Shown here piece by piece: positions 28,006 to 39,174 of a stretch of DNA of 52,955 bases (position 1 is its first letter; each line of letters begins with the position of its first letter). Source of the DNA: Hydrogenobaculum sp. (GTDB lineage: Bacteria; Aquificota; Aquificia; Aquificales; Aquificaceae). A program made the translations under genes and the position numbers. Where the stretch lies: positions 1 to 52,955 of the forward strand of contig PNJC01000114.1 in NCBI GenBank assembly GCA_002878215.1, in the 5' to 3' direction. Below the pieces are notes generated by a model, which searched no databases, was not told the DNA's origin, and saw nothing but the letters and a program-made list of their open reading frames with translations.

Positions 28006-28845
28006 TTGATAATAGTGCTTGCAATTGTAATCATCGCACTAGTATTGGTAAGATTTTCTATAAGAGCAGTCCCCCAAGGAGAAGAGTGGATTATAGAAAG
28101 ACTTGGTAGATACCATAGGACTTTAAAACCAGGCCTTGCCTTTATAATGCCTTTTATAGATTACATTAGAAACAAAGTTAACGTGAGAGAGCAATTTTTG
28201 GATGTACCATCTCAAGCTGTTATAACAAAAGATAACGCTATAGTTCAGATAGATGCGGTTTTTTTCTACAGGGTCGTGGATAGCTACAACGCCACTTACA
28301 ACATTACAAACATAGATGCATCGTTGATACAATTAGCCAAAACAAACCTAAGAGCCATAATAGGTTCTATGGAACTAGAACATGCCCTATCCAATAGAGA
28401 CGAAATAAACGCAAAGCTTAGAAACAACTTATCTGGTATAGAAAGTGAATGGGGTATAGTGATAACAAGGGTAGAAATAAGAGATATACTGCCTCCAGAA
28501 ACCATAGTAAAAGCCATGGAAAAACAAATACAAGCTGATAGAGAAAAAAGAGCTATCATTCTCCAAGCAGAAGCCAACAGAGAAAAACAACGCTTAGAGT
28601 CTGAAGGTTATCTCATAGCACAAACCAACAGGGCAGAAGCCATAAAAAGGGTAGGACAAGCTCAAGCAGATGTCATAGCAATGATAGGACAATCTTTGAA
28701 AGAATCGGGAGAAACAGCTGGTTTATTACAACTTGGGGAACGTTATATAGAGGCCATGAAGGATTTGGCTTCTTCAAATAGCTCTAAGCTGATAATATTC
28801 CCAAACAGCATAATAGATGCCGTAAAAGGCCTTATAGACAAATGA
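28006..28845 (+). CDS. SPFH/band-7 (stomatin/QmcA-like) protein
   Basis: VPQGEEWIIERLGRYHRTLKPGLAFIMPFID; TTG start after aaggagg SD. Confidence 0.92.
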   Translation: MIIVLAIVIIALVLVRFSIRAVPQGEEWIIERLGRYHRTLKPGLAFIMPFIDYIRNKVNVREQFLDVPSQAVITKDNAIVQIDAVFFYRVVDSYNATYNITNIDASLIQLAKTNLRAIIGSMELEHALSNRDEINAKLRNNLSGIESEWGIVITRVEIRDILPPETIVKAMEKQIQADREKRAIILQAEANREKQRLESEGYLIAQTNRAEAIKRVGQAQADVIAMIGQSLKESGETAGLLQLGERYIEAMKDLASSNSSKLIIFPNSIIDAVKGLIDK

Positions 28846-29312
28846 GCCCTTTTCTTTGGATACTGCTTGGCATAGTGCTTTCTTTGTTAGAACTAGCACA
28901 CCCTGTAATGATATTTTTTCCTATAGGGCTTAGTGCCATCGTAACTGGAGTTTTTGGGCTTTTAGCAGAATATTTTACAAAAATACCTTACGAAAGAATG
29001 CTTATAACCCAACTTATCACATTTTTTGTTGTGAGCGTTATAAATATATTGCTTCTTCGTAAAATCTCAAAAGAGTGGATAAGCGTAAAAACACCAAAAT
29101 CCTCTCAGCCAGAAAACGCTATACTTGGCAAGGAAGTTTACGCAAAAGAAGACGCTAAAGCAAAAACTATGATAGAAGTTGTCTCGCCCGCTCCTATATT
29201 AGGTGTGACAGAATGGCACGCCAAAGTCTTAGATGATGTTAAAAAAGGAGATAAGCTCATAGTAGTAGGCCACGAAGGCGGTATTTTGGTATGTAAAAAA
29301 GCATCTTCTTAA
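28842..29312 (+). CDS. NfeD-like membrane protein
   Basis: LGIVLSLLELAHPVMIFFPIGLSAIVTG plus C-terminal OB-like domain; ATGA-overlap with SPFH gene. Confidence 0.85.
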   Translation: MSPFLWILLGIVLSLLELAHPVMIFFPIGLSAIVTGVFGLLAEYFTKIPYERMLITQLITFFVVSVINILLLRKISKEWISVKTPKSSQPENAILGKEVYAKEDAKAKTMIEVVSPAPILGVTEWHAKVLDDVKKGDKLIVVGHEGGILVCKKASS

Positions 29313-29339
29313 AATATTTTCGTGCTATCATATTTAACT

Positions 29340-29552
29340 ATGAGAAAAAAGCTTACTATGTTAGGTATTTTTAGTCTTATTTTAGTTGGATGCTCTCATC
29401 AAGCCAAAACCAATCAAAACACAAGCGCATCGCAAAGCTCTGAAAAGCCCCCTCAAGCTGTATCTTGCAAAGATTATTGCAAAGAGCAGTGCCAAGGGCT
29501 TACCCAAAGCTGTGAAACAAACTGTCTAAACGCTTGCTACCCAACTCCTTAA
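29340..29552 (+). CDS. Small Cys-rich lipoprotein
   Basis: MRKKLTMLGIFSLILVGC lipobox; twin CX3CX3C; start adjusted from track 29322. Confidence 0.65.
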   Translation: MRKKLTMLGIFSLILVGCSHQAKTNQNTSASQSSEKPPQAVSCKDYCKEQCQGLTQSCETNCLNACYPTP

Positions 29553-29568
29553 ATCATATATTTATAAT

Positions 29569-30282
29569 ATGATAGCCGAAGATTTTGAATACAATTCCTC
29601 TGATATAGTTTGCGAAGGATACATAGCTTACGAAGAAAGCTCTAATATAAAAAGACCGGGTATATTGGTAGTCCCAAATTGGATGGGTGTAGGTGATTTT
29701 GTAAAAGAAAAGTGTAGAGCCTTGGCTTCTTTAGGCTACATAGCCTTAGGTGTGGATGTTTATGGAAAAGGTGTAAGACCAAAAAACAGAGAAGAGGCAG
29801 CTAAGCTATCATCATCTTACAAAGAAAACTACCGTCTTTTAAGAAAAAGACTCTTAGACGCTATGGAAGCTCTCAAGGGCTTTGAGCTTTTAAAAGAGGG
29901 TTATATAGGTGCTATTGGGTATTGCTTTGGCGGAACCGCCGTTTTAGAGCTTGCAAGAGAAGGAGTAGATGTAAAAGGAGTGGTTAGTTTTCACGGTGGG
30001 CTTTCTACGTTGGATATCAGCAGAAATCCTGTAAAAGCTAAGATCTTGGTTTGTCATGGAGTAGATGATCCCTTTGTGCCTATATCTCAAGTGGAAGATT
30101 TTATAAAGGAAATGAACGAAAGAAAAGCAGACTACCAAATCATAATGTATAGCGATGCGGTGCACTCTTTTACAGAAAAAGCAGCCGGAAACGATAAATC
30201 AAAGGGCAGTGCTTACAACGAGCTTGCCGATAAGCGTTCCTGGAACCACATGCTTTTATTCTTCCAAGAGATATTTAGATGA
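29569..30282 (+). CDS. Dienelactone hydrolase family protein
   Basis: [16 protein letters not shown] (nucleophile Cys elbow), [17 protein letters not shown]. Confidence 0.92.
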   Translation: MIAEDFEYNSSDIVCEGYIAYEESSNIKRPGILVVPNWMGVGDFVKEKCRALASLGYIALGVDVYGKGVRPKNREEAAKLSSSYKENYRLLRKRLLDAMEALKGFELLKEGYIGAIGYCFGGTAVLELAREGVDVKGVVSFHGGLSTLDISRNPVKAKILVCHGVDDPFVPISQVEDFIKEMNERKADYQIIMYSDAVHSFTEKAAGNDKSKGSAYNELADKRSWNHMLLFFQEIFR

Positions 30283-30620
30283 TCAAAACAAAAAGAGTGT
30301 ATGAGTCAAAGGAAGATGCTGATGGTTTAAGGATTTTAGTGGATAGACTTTGGCCAAGGGGTGTAAAAAAAGACAATATAGATTTATGGCTAAAAGACAT
30401 AGCTCCTTCAGATGAGCTTAGAAAGTTTTACCATGAGACGAAAGATTTTGAGGCTTTTAAGGGAAAATATATAGAAGAGCTTCAAAAAAAAGATATAAAA
30501 GAGCTCTTAAATTTAATCAAACAAAACACTATAACGCTTTTATACGCTTCAAAAGAACCCAAAAACAACGCCACCGTCTTAAAGGAGTATTTGGAGTGGA
30601 CATTAGAAAAGCAAAAATAA
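30279..30620 (+). CDS. DUF488 family protein
   Basis: [29 protein letters not shown]. Confidence 0.92.
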   Translation: MIKTKRVYESKEDADGLRILVDRLWPRGVKKDNIDLWLKDIAPSDELRKFYHETKDFEAFKGKYIEELQKKDIKELLNLIKQNTITLLYASKEPKNNATVLKEYLEWTLEKQK

Positions 30621-31054
30621 AAGACGCCCCATTTATACATGAGCTTATAAATGAGTATGCCAAAGAGGGAATTTTGCTACCAAGGTCACTTAGCTCAATA
30701 TATGAAAATATAAGAGATTTTTTTGTAGCAACAGACAATGAAAAGGTGATAGGTGTTTGTGCTCTTCATATAGTATGGGAAGATTTGGCTGAGATAAAAT
30801 CTTTGGCGGTAGAAAAAAATTACGTCAAAAGGGGCATAGGTAAAGCCCTTGTGGAAAGATGCTTAGAAGATGCATCATATTATGACATAAAAACGGTTTT
30901 TGTCCTTACTTACCAAGTGGATTTCTTTAAAAAGATGGGATTTAAACTTATACAGAAAGAGACATTACCTCACAAAATATGGGGAGAGTGCATAAACTGC
31001 TCTAAGTTTCCTTCCTGCGATGAAATAGCTATGTCTAAGCTTTTAAAAGCCTAA
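30596..31054 (+). CDS. GNAT N-acetyltransferase, short ArgA-like (amino-acid N-acetyltransferase)
   Basis: [29 protein letters not shown]...[28 protein letters not shown]...[15 protein letters not shown] start. Confidence 0.85.
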   Translation: MDIRKAKIKDAPFIHELINEYAKEGILLPRSLSSIYENIRDFFVATDNEKVIGVCALHIVWEDLAEIKSLAVEKNYVKRGIGKALVERCLEDASYYDIKTVFVLTYQVDFFKKMGFKLIQKETLPHKIWGECINCSKFPSCDEIAMSKLLKA

Positions 31055-31072
31055 AAACGTTATAATATAAAT

Positions 31073-31486
31073 ATGAAAATAGGTTTTGTATGCGATAAAC
31101 ATTCAAATAGAAGCGTAATAGCAGAAGGGTTGGCTATAAAAATATTAAAAGAGTTGGGTTTAAAAGCAGAGGTTTATTCGGCAAGCTTAGAGCCAGACAA
31201 AGAAATAGCAGAGATCACTTTGGAGCTTTTGAAAGAAAAAGGATTAAACGTAGCCAACGTTAAAAACAATACGTTGGAAGATATACCTTATGAAGAGTTA
31301 GATGTGCTTGTAATGATATGCGACAAATTAGACAAAACCTGTCCCTATACAATATCTCACAAAAGGCGAGAAACTTGGCTTGTGGAAGAGCCTCATCCTC
31401 TTACAAGGGAAGAGTTAAAAAGAACTATAGACAAAATAGAAAGATTTTTGAAGGATTTGTTTAGATATGATAAGCTATCCAAATGA
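31073..31486 (+). CDS. Low-molecular-weight protein-tyrosine-phosphatase/arsenate-reductase family
   Basis: CDKHSNRS (CX5R) P-loop near N-terminus, EEPHPL. Confidence 0.8.
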   Translation: MKIGFVCDKHSNRSVIAEGLAIKILKELGLKAEVYSASLEPDKEIAEITLELLKEKGLNVANVKNNTLEDIPYEELDVLVMICDKLDKTCPYTISHKRRETWLVEEPHPLTREELKRTIDKIERFLKDLFRYDKLSK

Positions 31487-32517
31487 AAAAAATACTATGG
31501 TTAGCCACCAATGAAAACCCAAATTTTGGTGGGATAGAACTTCACAGCGTAACTTTTATAAAAGCCATAAAGCAAAGAGGTTTTGACGTAAGTTTATGCT
31601 TATCCAAAGGCAACTACGTAGATAAAAATACACATGAAATTGAAAAATGCTATACAACCACCCGCTATTCTCTTGATTTAAAAGCTTTTAGAAAGATATA
31701 CGAATTTGCAAAAAAAATAAACCCAGATGTCATAGTAGCCAACAACGCCAAGGAGTATGAAATAGCTCTTGTCGTATCGAGGTTTTTAAGAAAAAAGGTT
31801 ATAGCTTTCAGGCATATGGAGAATTTAAAAAACCCTTTAGTGGCAAGGCTAATACTATCAAACATGGATATAGTCTATACAGTAAGCGAAAAACTAAGAC
31901 AAGAGCTTTTGTCAAAAGGGGTTAAAGAAGATAAACTAAGAGTACTTTACAACATAGTAGAAGAAGGAAACCCTAAAAAGCAAAATACAGATAATATAAA
32001 GGTTCTTTTTGTAGGGAAAGTCATAGAAGCTAAAGGCATTTGGGAGTTTTTACATCTTGCCAAAGAGCTAAAACCCTATAAAGAGTTTGAATTTTATGTG
32101 GTGGGAGACGGCCAAGAGCTAATGAAAGCAAAAGCTTTTTCAGAAGAAAACGGTTTAAATGTAAATTTTGCAGGCTTTCAAAAAGATGTTTACCCTTATT
32201 ATCAGGCCGCGGATATTGTCTTGATACTATCAAAGTACGATGAGGCCATGACAAGGGTCGTCATAGAAGCTTTGGCCAACGGTTGTGCCGTTGTGGGTTC
32301 AATCGTCGGCGGTATAAAAGAAGCAATAGAAGAAGGTAAGAACGGTTTTCTGGTAAACCCAACTAATATAAAAGCCATAAAAGACGCCGTTCTTTCCTTT
32401 AGAGATAAAAACAAGCTTTTAGAAGCTCAAAAATACTCTTACGAGATATATAAAAGAAAGTTCTCAAAAGAAGCCATTTTAAATAAGTTTGAAAAGGATA
32501 TATTAAATCTGATATGA
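31483..32517 (+). CDS. Glycosyltransferase family 4
   Basis: NFGGIELHSVTF; VLFVGKVIEAKGIWEFL; EALANGCAVVGSIVGGIKEAIEEGKNGFLV. Confidence 0.9.
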   Translation: MKKILWLATNENPNFGGIELHSVTFIKAIKQRGFDVSLCLSKGNYVDKNTHEIEKCYTTTRYSLDLKAFRKIYEFAKKINPDVIVANNAKEYEIALVVSRFLRKKVIAFRHMENLKNPLVARLILSNMDIVYTVSEKLRQELLSKGVKEDKLRVLYNIVEEGNPKKQNTDNIKVLFVGKVIEAKGIWEFLHLAKELKPYKEFEFYVVGDGQELMKAKAFSEENGLNVNFAGFQKDVYPYYQAADIVLILSKYDEAMTRVVIEALANGCAVVGSIVGGIKEAIEEGKNGFLVNPTNIKAIKDAVLSFRDKNKLLEAQKYSYEIYKRKFSKEAILNKFEKDILNLI

Positions 32518-32524
32518 TATACCT

Positions 32525-33850
32525 ATGAACTGGCTTATAAACCTTATAAAAAAACTGTTTAAAATGGAATCAAAACAAGAATACGCCTATAAATTAACGC
32601 TTAGTTTCATAAAGCAGTTTGGATTAACTCCTAATGATAAAGAAGATGTTGACTTTTTTTATGTGATTTTTTTAGAATGGGGGAAAACAAAAAATGGCAT
32701 GAAAAATCTATACGAGCTTCTTAGCGGGGCATATGTAGTTTTTGCTAAGCTTTTAAAAGCAGAACCAAACTCTTTAAAATCTTTAGACCCTGATGTAAGC
32801 GAGGCTCAAAAAAATAAGAAACATATCATTAAATTGCTGGAATTTGTTTTATCAAAAGCAAAAACAAAGGGTAATTTTGAGAAAATTTTGGAAGCCATAG
32901 ATAGGCAAGAGGTGATAGACAATGCTCTTCCTTCTGTCATAATAAGATTTTTGATACCTATTATGTTAGACAACTTAACAAAGCTAAATGTAAAAAACGA
33001 CCTCGTAAAATTTGCCAACATCATTGAATTTTACAGAAACATCGTCAATCAGGAGATACTTCTATTTTTAGAAAATGTATTCGGTATATATTTAGACATA
33101 TACATAAAATATAAAAACGATATAGAAGTTTTTGCCATGAACACCATTCAAGATTTTGCCTCTTTCATAGATATTTACAAAGATAGTGATAAAGAAACTG
33201 TAAGAACTTTTATCAAGCATGTAGCACCCTCTTACGTATTGTTTCACATCAACAACTACAAAGAATACTCAGAGGAAGTTAAACAATATTTTGATGCACT
33301 TTTACCAAATTTAAAGCAAAGGTATGAGCAAGATGAAGCGCTTTTACAAGCAGTCTTTATAGTCTTGTCCAACATTTTAAAGCTTTCAAGCTCTTTAAAC
33401 GATGTTACTTTATATGTTCAAACCGTAGATAGCTACATAGTAGATTTCATAGAAGTGGCAAAATCTGAACAGGTAAAAGAAAGGTTGAAAGAGACTAAAA
33501 TGTATTTTTACGCGTCTAAGAAAATAAAAAAAGACATTTATACCACCGAAAGCCTTCTTATAAATTATGTAGCTTACGCAATACCAAACCTCCTAAGCGC
33601 TTGTCAGGATGTAGACTTATTTGAATACTGCAGAACGTTGGTGAAAGATTTAATGAATACTTTTACGGATGTAGAGATAGCTTTTTATTATGTATACGTA
33701 GTGTTGCCAAAATGGGTAAAAGTAAACAAAAATCAAGATGCGTTATTTGATATGCACGAAAAACTCAAAAGGATTCTTTATCCTATGCAAAAAGACATGA
33801 ATGAATTGGTAAGATTTTTCTATTTTGACTTCAAAGATTATATGGTATAA
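32525..33850 (+). CDS. Hypothetical protein, mostly alpha-helical
   Basis: 441-aa clean ORF preceded by TATGAT-N6-ATG; no motif recognised. Confidence 0.7.
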   Translation: MNWLINLIKKLFKMESKQEYAYKLTLSFIKQFGLTPNDKEDVDFFYVIFLEWGKTKNGMKNLYELLSGAYVVFAKLLKAEPNSLKSLDPDVSEAQKNKKHIIKLLEFVLSKAKTKGNFEKILEAIDRQEVIDNALPSVIIRFLIPIMLDNLTKLNVKNDLVKFANIIEFYRNIVNQEILLFLENVFGIYLDIYIKYKNDIEVFAMNTIQDFASFIDIYKDSDKETVRTFIKHVAPSYVLFHINNYKEYSEEVKQYFDALLPNLKQRYEQDEALLQAVFIVLSNILKLSSSLNDVTLYVQTVDSYIVDFIEVAKSEQVKERLKETKMYFYASKKIKKDIYTTESLLINYVAYAIPNLLSACQDVDLFEYCRTLVKDLMNTFTDVEIAFYYVYVVLPKWVKVNKNQDALFDMHEKLKRILYPMQKDMNELVRFFYFDFKDYMV

Positions 33851-33920
33851 ATGCTTTGTATCATGGCTTTTAAAATGAACTTTTTTAAATTCTAAAATCA
33901 CAAAAACAAAGGAGGTAAAG

Positions 33921-34223
33921 ATGAGCTACATACTTTCCATAAGCATGTTTCCAGTAGACAAAGGTGAATCTTTAAGTCAATACGTATCAAAGGTGTCTAA
34001 GATTATTCACGAGTCAGGTCTTGAGTATGTTATAACGCCTATGGCCACTATGATAGAAAGCACAGAAATAGAACCACTCCTTGAAATAATAAAGAAAGGC
34101 CTTGAAACAATGCAGCAAGATTCCAATAGAATATATGTTAATATGGCTATAGACTATAGGAAAGGAGATAAGACTGGAAGACTAAAACAAAAGGTAGAAT
34201 CTTTGAAGTCTAAGCTTGGTTAA
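33921..34223 (+). CDS. UPF0045/MTH1187 (YkoF-like thiamine-binding) family protein
   Basis: LSISMFPVDKGESLSQYVSKVSKIIHESGLEYVITPMATMIES. Confidence 0.9.
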   Translation: MSYILSISMFPVDKGESLSQYVSKVSKIIHESGLEYVITPMATMIESTEIEPLLEIIKKGLETMQQDSNRIYVNMAIDYRKGDKTGRLKQKVESLKSKLG

Positions 34224-34565
34224 TTATTCGTAATATTCGGCACCGCAGTTTTCTGTTTCCCAAACTACGACTTTTTTAACGTTGTATTTTGCTTTTAATG
34301 TATCAAAGAAATATTTAGCAAGGTTTTCTGCACTCGGCGAGAAATCAAATACATCGTTTAAAAGTTTATAGTCTGGAAGTATATCGTCAAGATAGTTGTC
34401 TACTTCCACAAAATCCACTCCTATACCACCTTGGTCTAACTCTTTTGCCTCTATAAAAACCTCTATGCCAAAAGTATGACCATGTATGGGTTCTGGAGCA
34501 CCCTTGTAATATGTGAGAAAATGAGCAGCGTTAAACTTCTTTTTAACCCTTATCGTATAAGGCAT
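34224..34565 (-). CDS. 6-pyruvoyl-tetrahydropterin synthase family protein, PTPS-III-like motif
   Basis: KKKFNAAHFLTYYKGAPEPIHGHTFGIEVFIEA; start set at MPYTIRV. Confidence 0.87.
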   Translation of the reverse strand: MPYTIRVKKKFNAAHFLTYYKGAPEPIHGHTFGIEVFIEAKELDQGGIGVDFVEVDNYLDDILPDYKLLNDVFDFSPSAENLAKYFFDTLKAKYNVKKVVVWETENCGAEYYE

Positions 34566-34801
34566 CAAATATCCTCTATGGATTCTCCTTTTAAAAGCCT
34601 TCTTGCTTTGTTTACCACAGAAAGTACCACAAACCAAAGGGCATGATAATCTGTATTCTCAAATTCTTCAGCCACATCAAGGGTTCCATCGTCTTTTTTA
34701 ACAAGGTAAACGTATTTCATAGCCTCAAGACAAAGCACTTTATTTACGCATGTAGCCAATATCTTGTCTTTCATTTCTTTTGGTAGTTCTAGCTTTTCCA
34801 T
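34565..34801 (-). CDS. Hypothetical protein (78 aa)
   Basis: SD upstream; stop overlaps next start by one base. Confidence 0.65.
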   Translation of the reverse strand: MEKLELPKEMKDKILATCVNKVLCLEAMKYVYLVKKDDGTLDVAEEFENTDYHALWFVVLSVVNKARRLLKGESIEDI

Positions 34802-34811
34802 ATTTTCTCCT

Positions 34812-35666
34812 TTATTCTAAATTTGCGGACTGTTGCTTTATTTTATCGGTTTCGTACTTCATGTTTACCGCTATACGAGATAGTTCTGGTACTTTGTTAG
34901 ACATTGTGGTAATCTCTCTATGAAGCTCCTGAGCTACAAATTCTATCTTCTTACCCTTTTCTACTTGCTCAGATGATATGATATCAAGCATGTGATTAAG
35001 ATGATTTTCTATGCGAGATAGCTCTTCAGATATATCAAGCTTTTGAAGTAAAAGCATAAGTTCGTTTATTACCAGGGGATTTTGCTCTTCTAAGTTTAAG
35101 CTTTTGGCCTTTTCTAAAATTTTTTCCCTTGATGCGTTTTCGTATTCTTTAAAGTTTTCCCTTGCTTTTAACAAGTATTCTTCTAAAAGCTCCACACGGG
35201 ATTTTATATCCTTTAAAAGAAATTCTCCCTCTTTTTCTTTAGATTCTATAAACTCCCTTAAGGCTTCCTCAAAAAGCGTCAAGATGGTATCTTTTATACG
35301 CTCTTTTGTTTCTTCGTCTTTTTCTTGAGATGTTTTGTAGGTTTCCATAGCGATATCAAAGATTTTATCATCTGTTAAGCTTATGTTTAGCCTATTACAA
35401 GCTTCTTTTAAATCTTTTATTATGTTTTCCAAAAATCCAACATCGATATCCTTTATATCTTTTTTCTGTTTTAAATCTATGGACACCAAAACAGTGCCTC
35501 TTGTCAGGTAGTTTTTTATCCTATCTTTTATATAAGTTTCTAAGATTTGAAAATCCTGAGAAGGAATCTTGACGGATATATCAAGACCCTTCCCGTTTAC
35601 AGATTTTAACGTTAAAGTTATACTAAAGCCGTTTACTTCCGCAGTTTTCTGGGCGAACCCAGTCAT
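34812..35666 (-). CDS. yicC: YicC family endoribonuclease-type protein
   Basis: SMTGFAQKTAEVNGFSITLTLKSVNGKGLDISVKIP; C-terminal KIEFVAQELHREITTMSNK; start at internal MTGFAQ. Confidence 0.92.
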   Translation of the reverse strand: MTGFAQKTAEVNGFSITLTLKSVNGKGLDISVKIPSQDFQILETYIKDRIKNYLTRGTVLVSIDLKQKKDIKDIDVGFLENIIKDLKEACNRLNISLTDDKIFDIAMETYKTSQEKDEETKERIKDTILTLFEEALREFIESKEKEGEFLLKDIKSRVELLEEYLLKARENFKEYENASREKILEKAKSLNLEEQNPLVINELMLLLQKLDISEELSRIENHLNHMLDIISSEQVEKGKKIEFVAQELHREITTMSNKVPELSRIAVNMKYETDKIKQQSANLE

Positions 35667-35689
35667 GCTCCTTGCAAAAAGCGCTATGC

Positions 35690-37084
<1,395 letters not shown>

Positions 37085-37174
37085 TTAGCTAAAAGCTCAA
37101 AAGTCAATGGTATTTTATCATTGTTTTATAGATTTAAGGATGTAGATTATTTTGTTTTTAATTATTTAATTAAA

Positions 37175-37252
<78 letters not shown>

Positions 37253-37271
37253 TACCATCAAGTATTTTTTT

Positions 37272-37300
37272 ATTATACCAAAGTACACTTTTCTTGTAAA
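37272..37300 (-). promoter_or_regulatory. Sigma70-type promoter of tRNA-Glu
   Basis: Minus strand TTTACA-17 nt-TATAAT ending about 20 nt before the tRNA 5' end. Confidence 0.75.
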
Positions 37301-37361
37301 TGATTTTGGTTATATTGATTGAGCTAGAGCTATACAACTGTATACAATATCAATTATATTT

Positions 37362-38477
37362 CTATTCTCCAGTGTCATACTTTATGATGCTATCGTGAGA
37401 TAAAAGGCTAAACTTGGTTTCTCTATGGCTATTTACTATCGAAAAGCAAAGCCCAAGAAGTATAGAACTCACCATTATGTTGCTTCCTCCATAAGATATG
37501 AAAGGAAGCGGTATACCTACCACCGGCATAAGACCCATAGCCATAGCTAAGTTTATTGTAGAATGAAAAAAGATAAAAGCCGCCACCATTGCCACGTATA
37601 TTTTTTCTGTATACAACCTAAGATAGTAAGATATGCTTAAAAGCCTCAAAACCAAATACAAATACAGTATTATTATAAGTATAGATATCACAAATCCAAA
37701 CTCTTCGGCTATAACAGAAAAAATAAAGTCAGTGTGTCTTTCTGGTAGAAACAAAAGGTGTGATTGGGTGCCTTTTAAAAAACCTTTACCAAAAATTCTA
37801 CCAGAGCCTATCGATATTATAGATTGAATAAGCTGATAACCACCTTTGGCATAATAGGCTTTAGGATTTAAAACCGTCAATATTCGCTCTTTTTGATACG
37901 GCTTCATAAAATGCCACGCTACTATAGGAATGATCGTCACTATTGGTATTGCATATTTGAAAAAATTTTTAGGAAACTTTGCAAAAAATACTAAAGACAT
38001 TACAGGTAATACCATTATCACCGCAGAACCTAAATCTGGTTGCTTATATATTATAAGAAAGGGTATGCCAATGCTAAGGAGTATATAAGCTATTTTTTGG
38101 GCTTTTAAATAAGGGCTCATGTAAATTATATAATCTACTATGAGTATTACGGAAGCTTTCATGAACTCGGATGGCTGTATTCCAAAGGGGCCTATCCCTA
38201 TCCATCTTTTTGCACCGTATATAGTTTTTCCAACAAACATTACCGCTATCAAAAGAAAAAGATTTACACCATATATCAAAGGAGCTAGAGAGAGGACTGA
38301 AGAGAACCTTACCTTACTTATACCATACATAATAACCCAGCTTAGGATAATGTATAAAAGTTGTTTTATGAAAAGTCCGTATTGAACACCGTAAGTAGTA
38401 TACGTAGAGCTATAAACCCCCACCAATCCTATTATCTGAATAAAAAGTATAGTAAGTATCAAGTCAACGGGGCGCAT
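37362..38477 (-). CDS. rodA: Rod-shape-determining protein, FtsW/RodA/SpoVE family
   Basis: KRWIGIGPFGIQPSEFMK, MGLMPVVGIPLPFISYGGSN. Confidence 0.94.
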   Translation of the reverse strand: MRPVDLILTILFIQIIGLVGVYSSTYTTYGVQYGLFIKQLLYIILSWVIMYGISKVRFSSVLSLAPLIYGVNLFLLIAVMFVGKTIYGAKRWIGIGPFGIQPSEFMKASVILIVDYIIYMSPYLKAQKIAYILLSIGIPFLIIYKQPDLGSAVIMVLPVMSLVFFAKFPKNFFKYAIPIVTIIPIVAWHFMKPYQKERILTVLNPKAYYAKGGYQLIQSIISIGSGRIFGKGFLKGTQSHLLFLPERHTDFIFSVIAEEFGFVISILIIILYLYLVLRLLSISYYLRLYTEKIYVAMVAAFIFFHSTINLAMAMGLMPVVGIPLPFISYGGSNIMVSSILLGLCFSIVNSHRETKFSLLSHDSIIKYDTGE

Positions 38478-39174
38478 TTATTGTATAAAACACCAACGAG
38501 CTAAACATAAGAGCATCAAACCTATCTAAAAAGCCACCGTGTGGACCAAACACATTTGAGAAATCCTTAACGTTGTATTGTCTTTTTATTAGGCTTTTAA
38601 AAAGATCACCAAATACACCAACGATACTTACGGCTATGCCTATTATAATACCCCTTGAAAAACCAAAATAAAATATATTAAATATTATGCACGATAAAGA
38701 CCCACCGATAAATCCTTCTATAGTTTTATTTGGAGAAATCTCAGGTGCCAATTTACGTTTGCCAAAATTCTTGCCTACATAATAGCTCATTGTATCAAGT
38801 ATCCAAACACCCAGCAGAAGCCCTAAAATATAATAATTGCCAAGGGTCTTAACTTTATATACGTATTCTGGAAGCGTTGTGCTAAGTATCAATATAAAAA
38901 AGCTCTTATAAAAAGACTCTAAATCCTTTGTTATTAAAAGCTCTAAAAAAACTGCCAAGAAAATGGCCAAAAATCCATAGCTTATATTGTAAATGCCTAT
39001 CAAAGCAATAAAAGGCGCTAAAAATACGTTTGTTTTTGACTGTGATACGTCTTTTAGTTCCTTTGCTACAAAGAAGCTTAATATGCACACTCCCAAAAGC
39101 GTTATAAACTTAAAAGACAACAGGAAAAATAGCGTGCTAAGACCTACAATTACACCATAAAATTCTCTGTTCAT
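38464..39174 (-). CDS. cdsA: Phosphatidate cytidylyltransferase
   Basis: ISPNKTIEGFIGG and SVVGVFGDLFKSLIKRQYNVKDFSNVFGPHGGFLDRFDALMFS-type CdsA signature. Confidence 0.94.
   Translation of the reverse strand: MNREFYGVIVGLSTLFFLLSFKFITLLGVCILSFFVAKELKDVSQSKTNVFLAPFIALIGIYNISYGFLAIFLAVFLELLITKDLESFYKSFFILILSTTLPEYVYKVKTLGNYYILGLLLGVWILDTMSYYVGKNFGKRKLAPEISPNKTIEGFIGGSLSCIIFNIFYFGFSRGIIIGIAVSIVGVFGDLFKSLIKRQYNVKDFSNVFGPHGGFLDRFDALMFSSLVFYTINAPR

Noticed and set aside
37320-37361. Hairpin downstream of rodA (attgat...atcaat)
   Set aside because: Stem is short and imperfect with no T-tract; not convincing as a terminator
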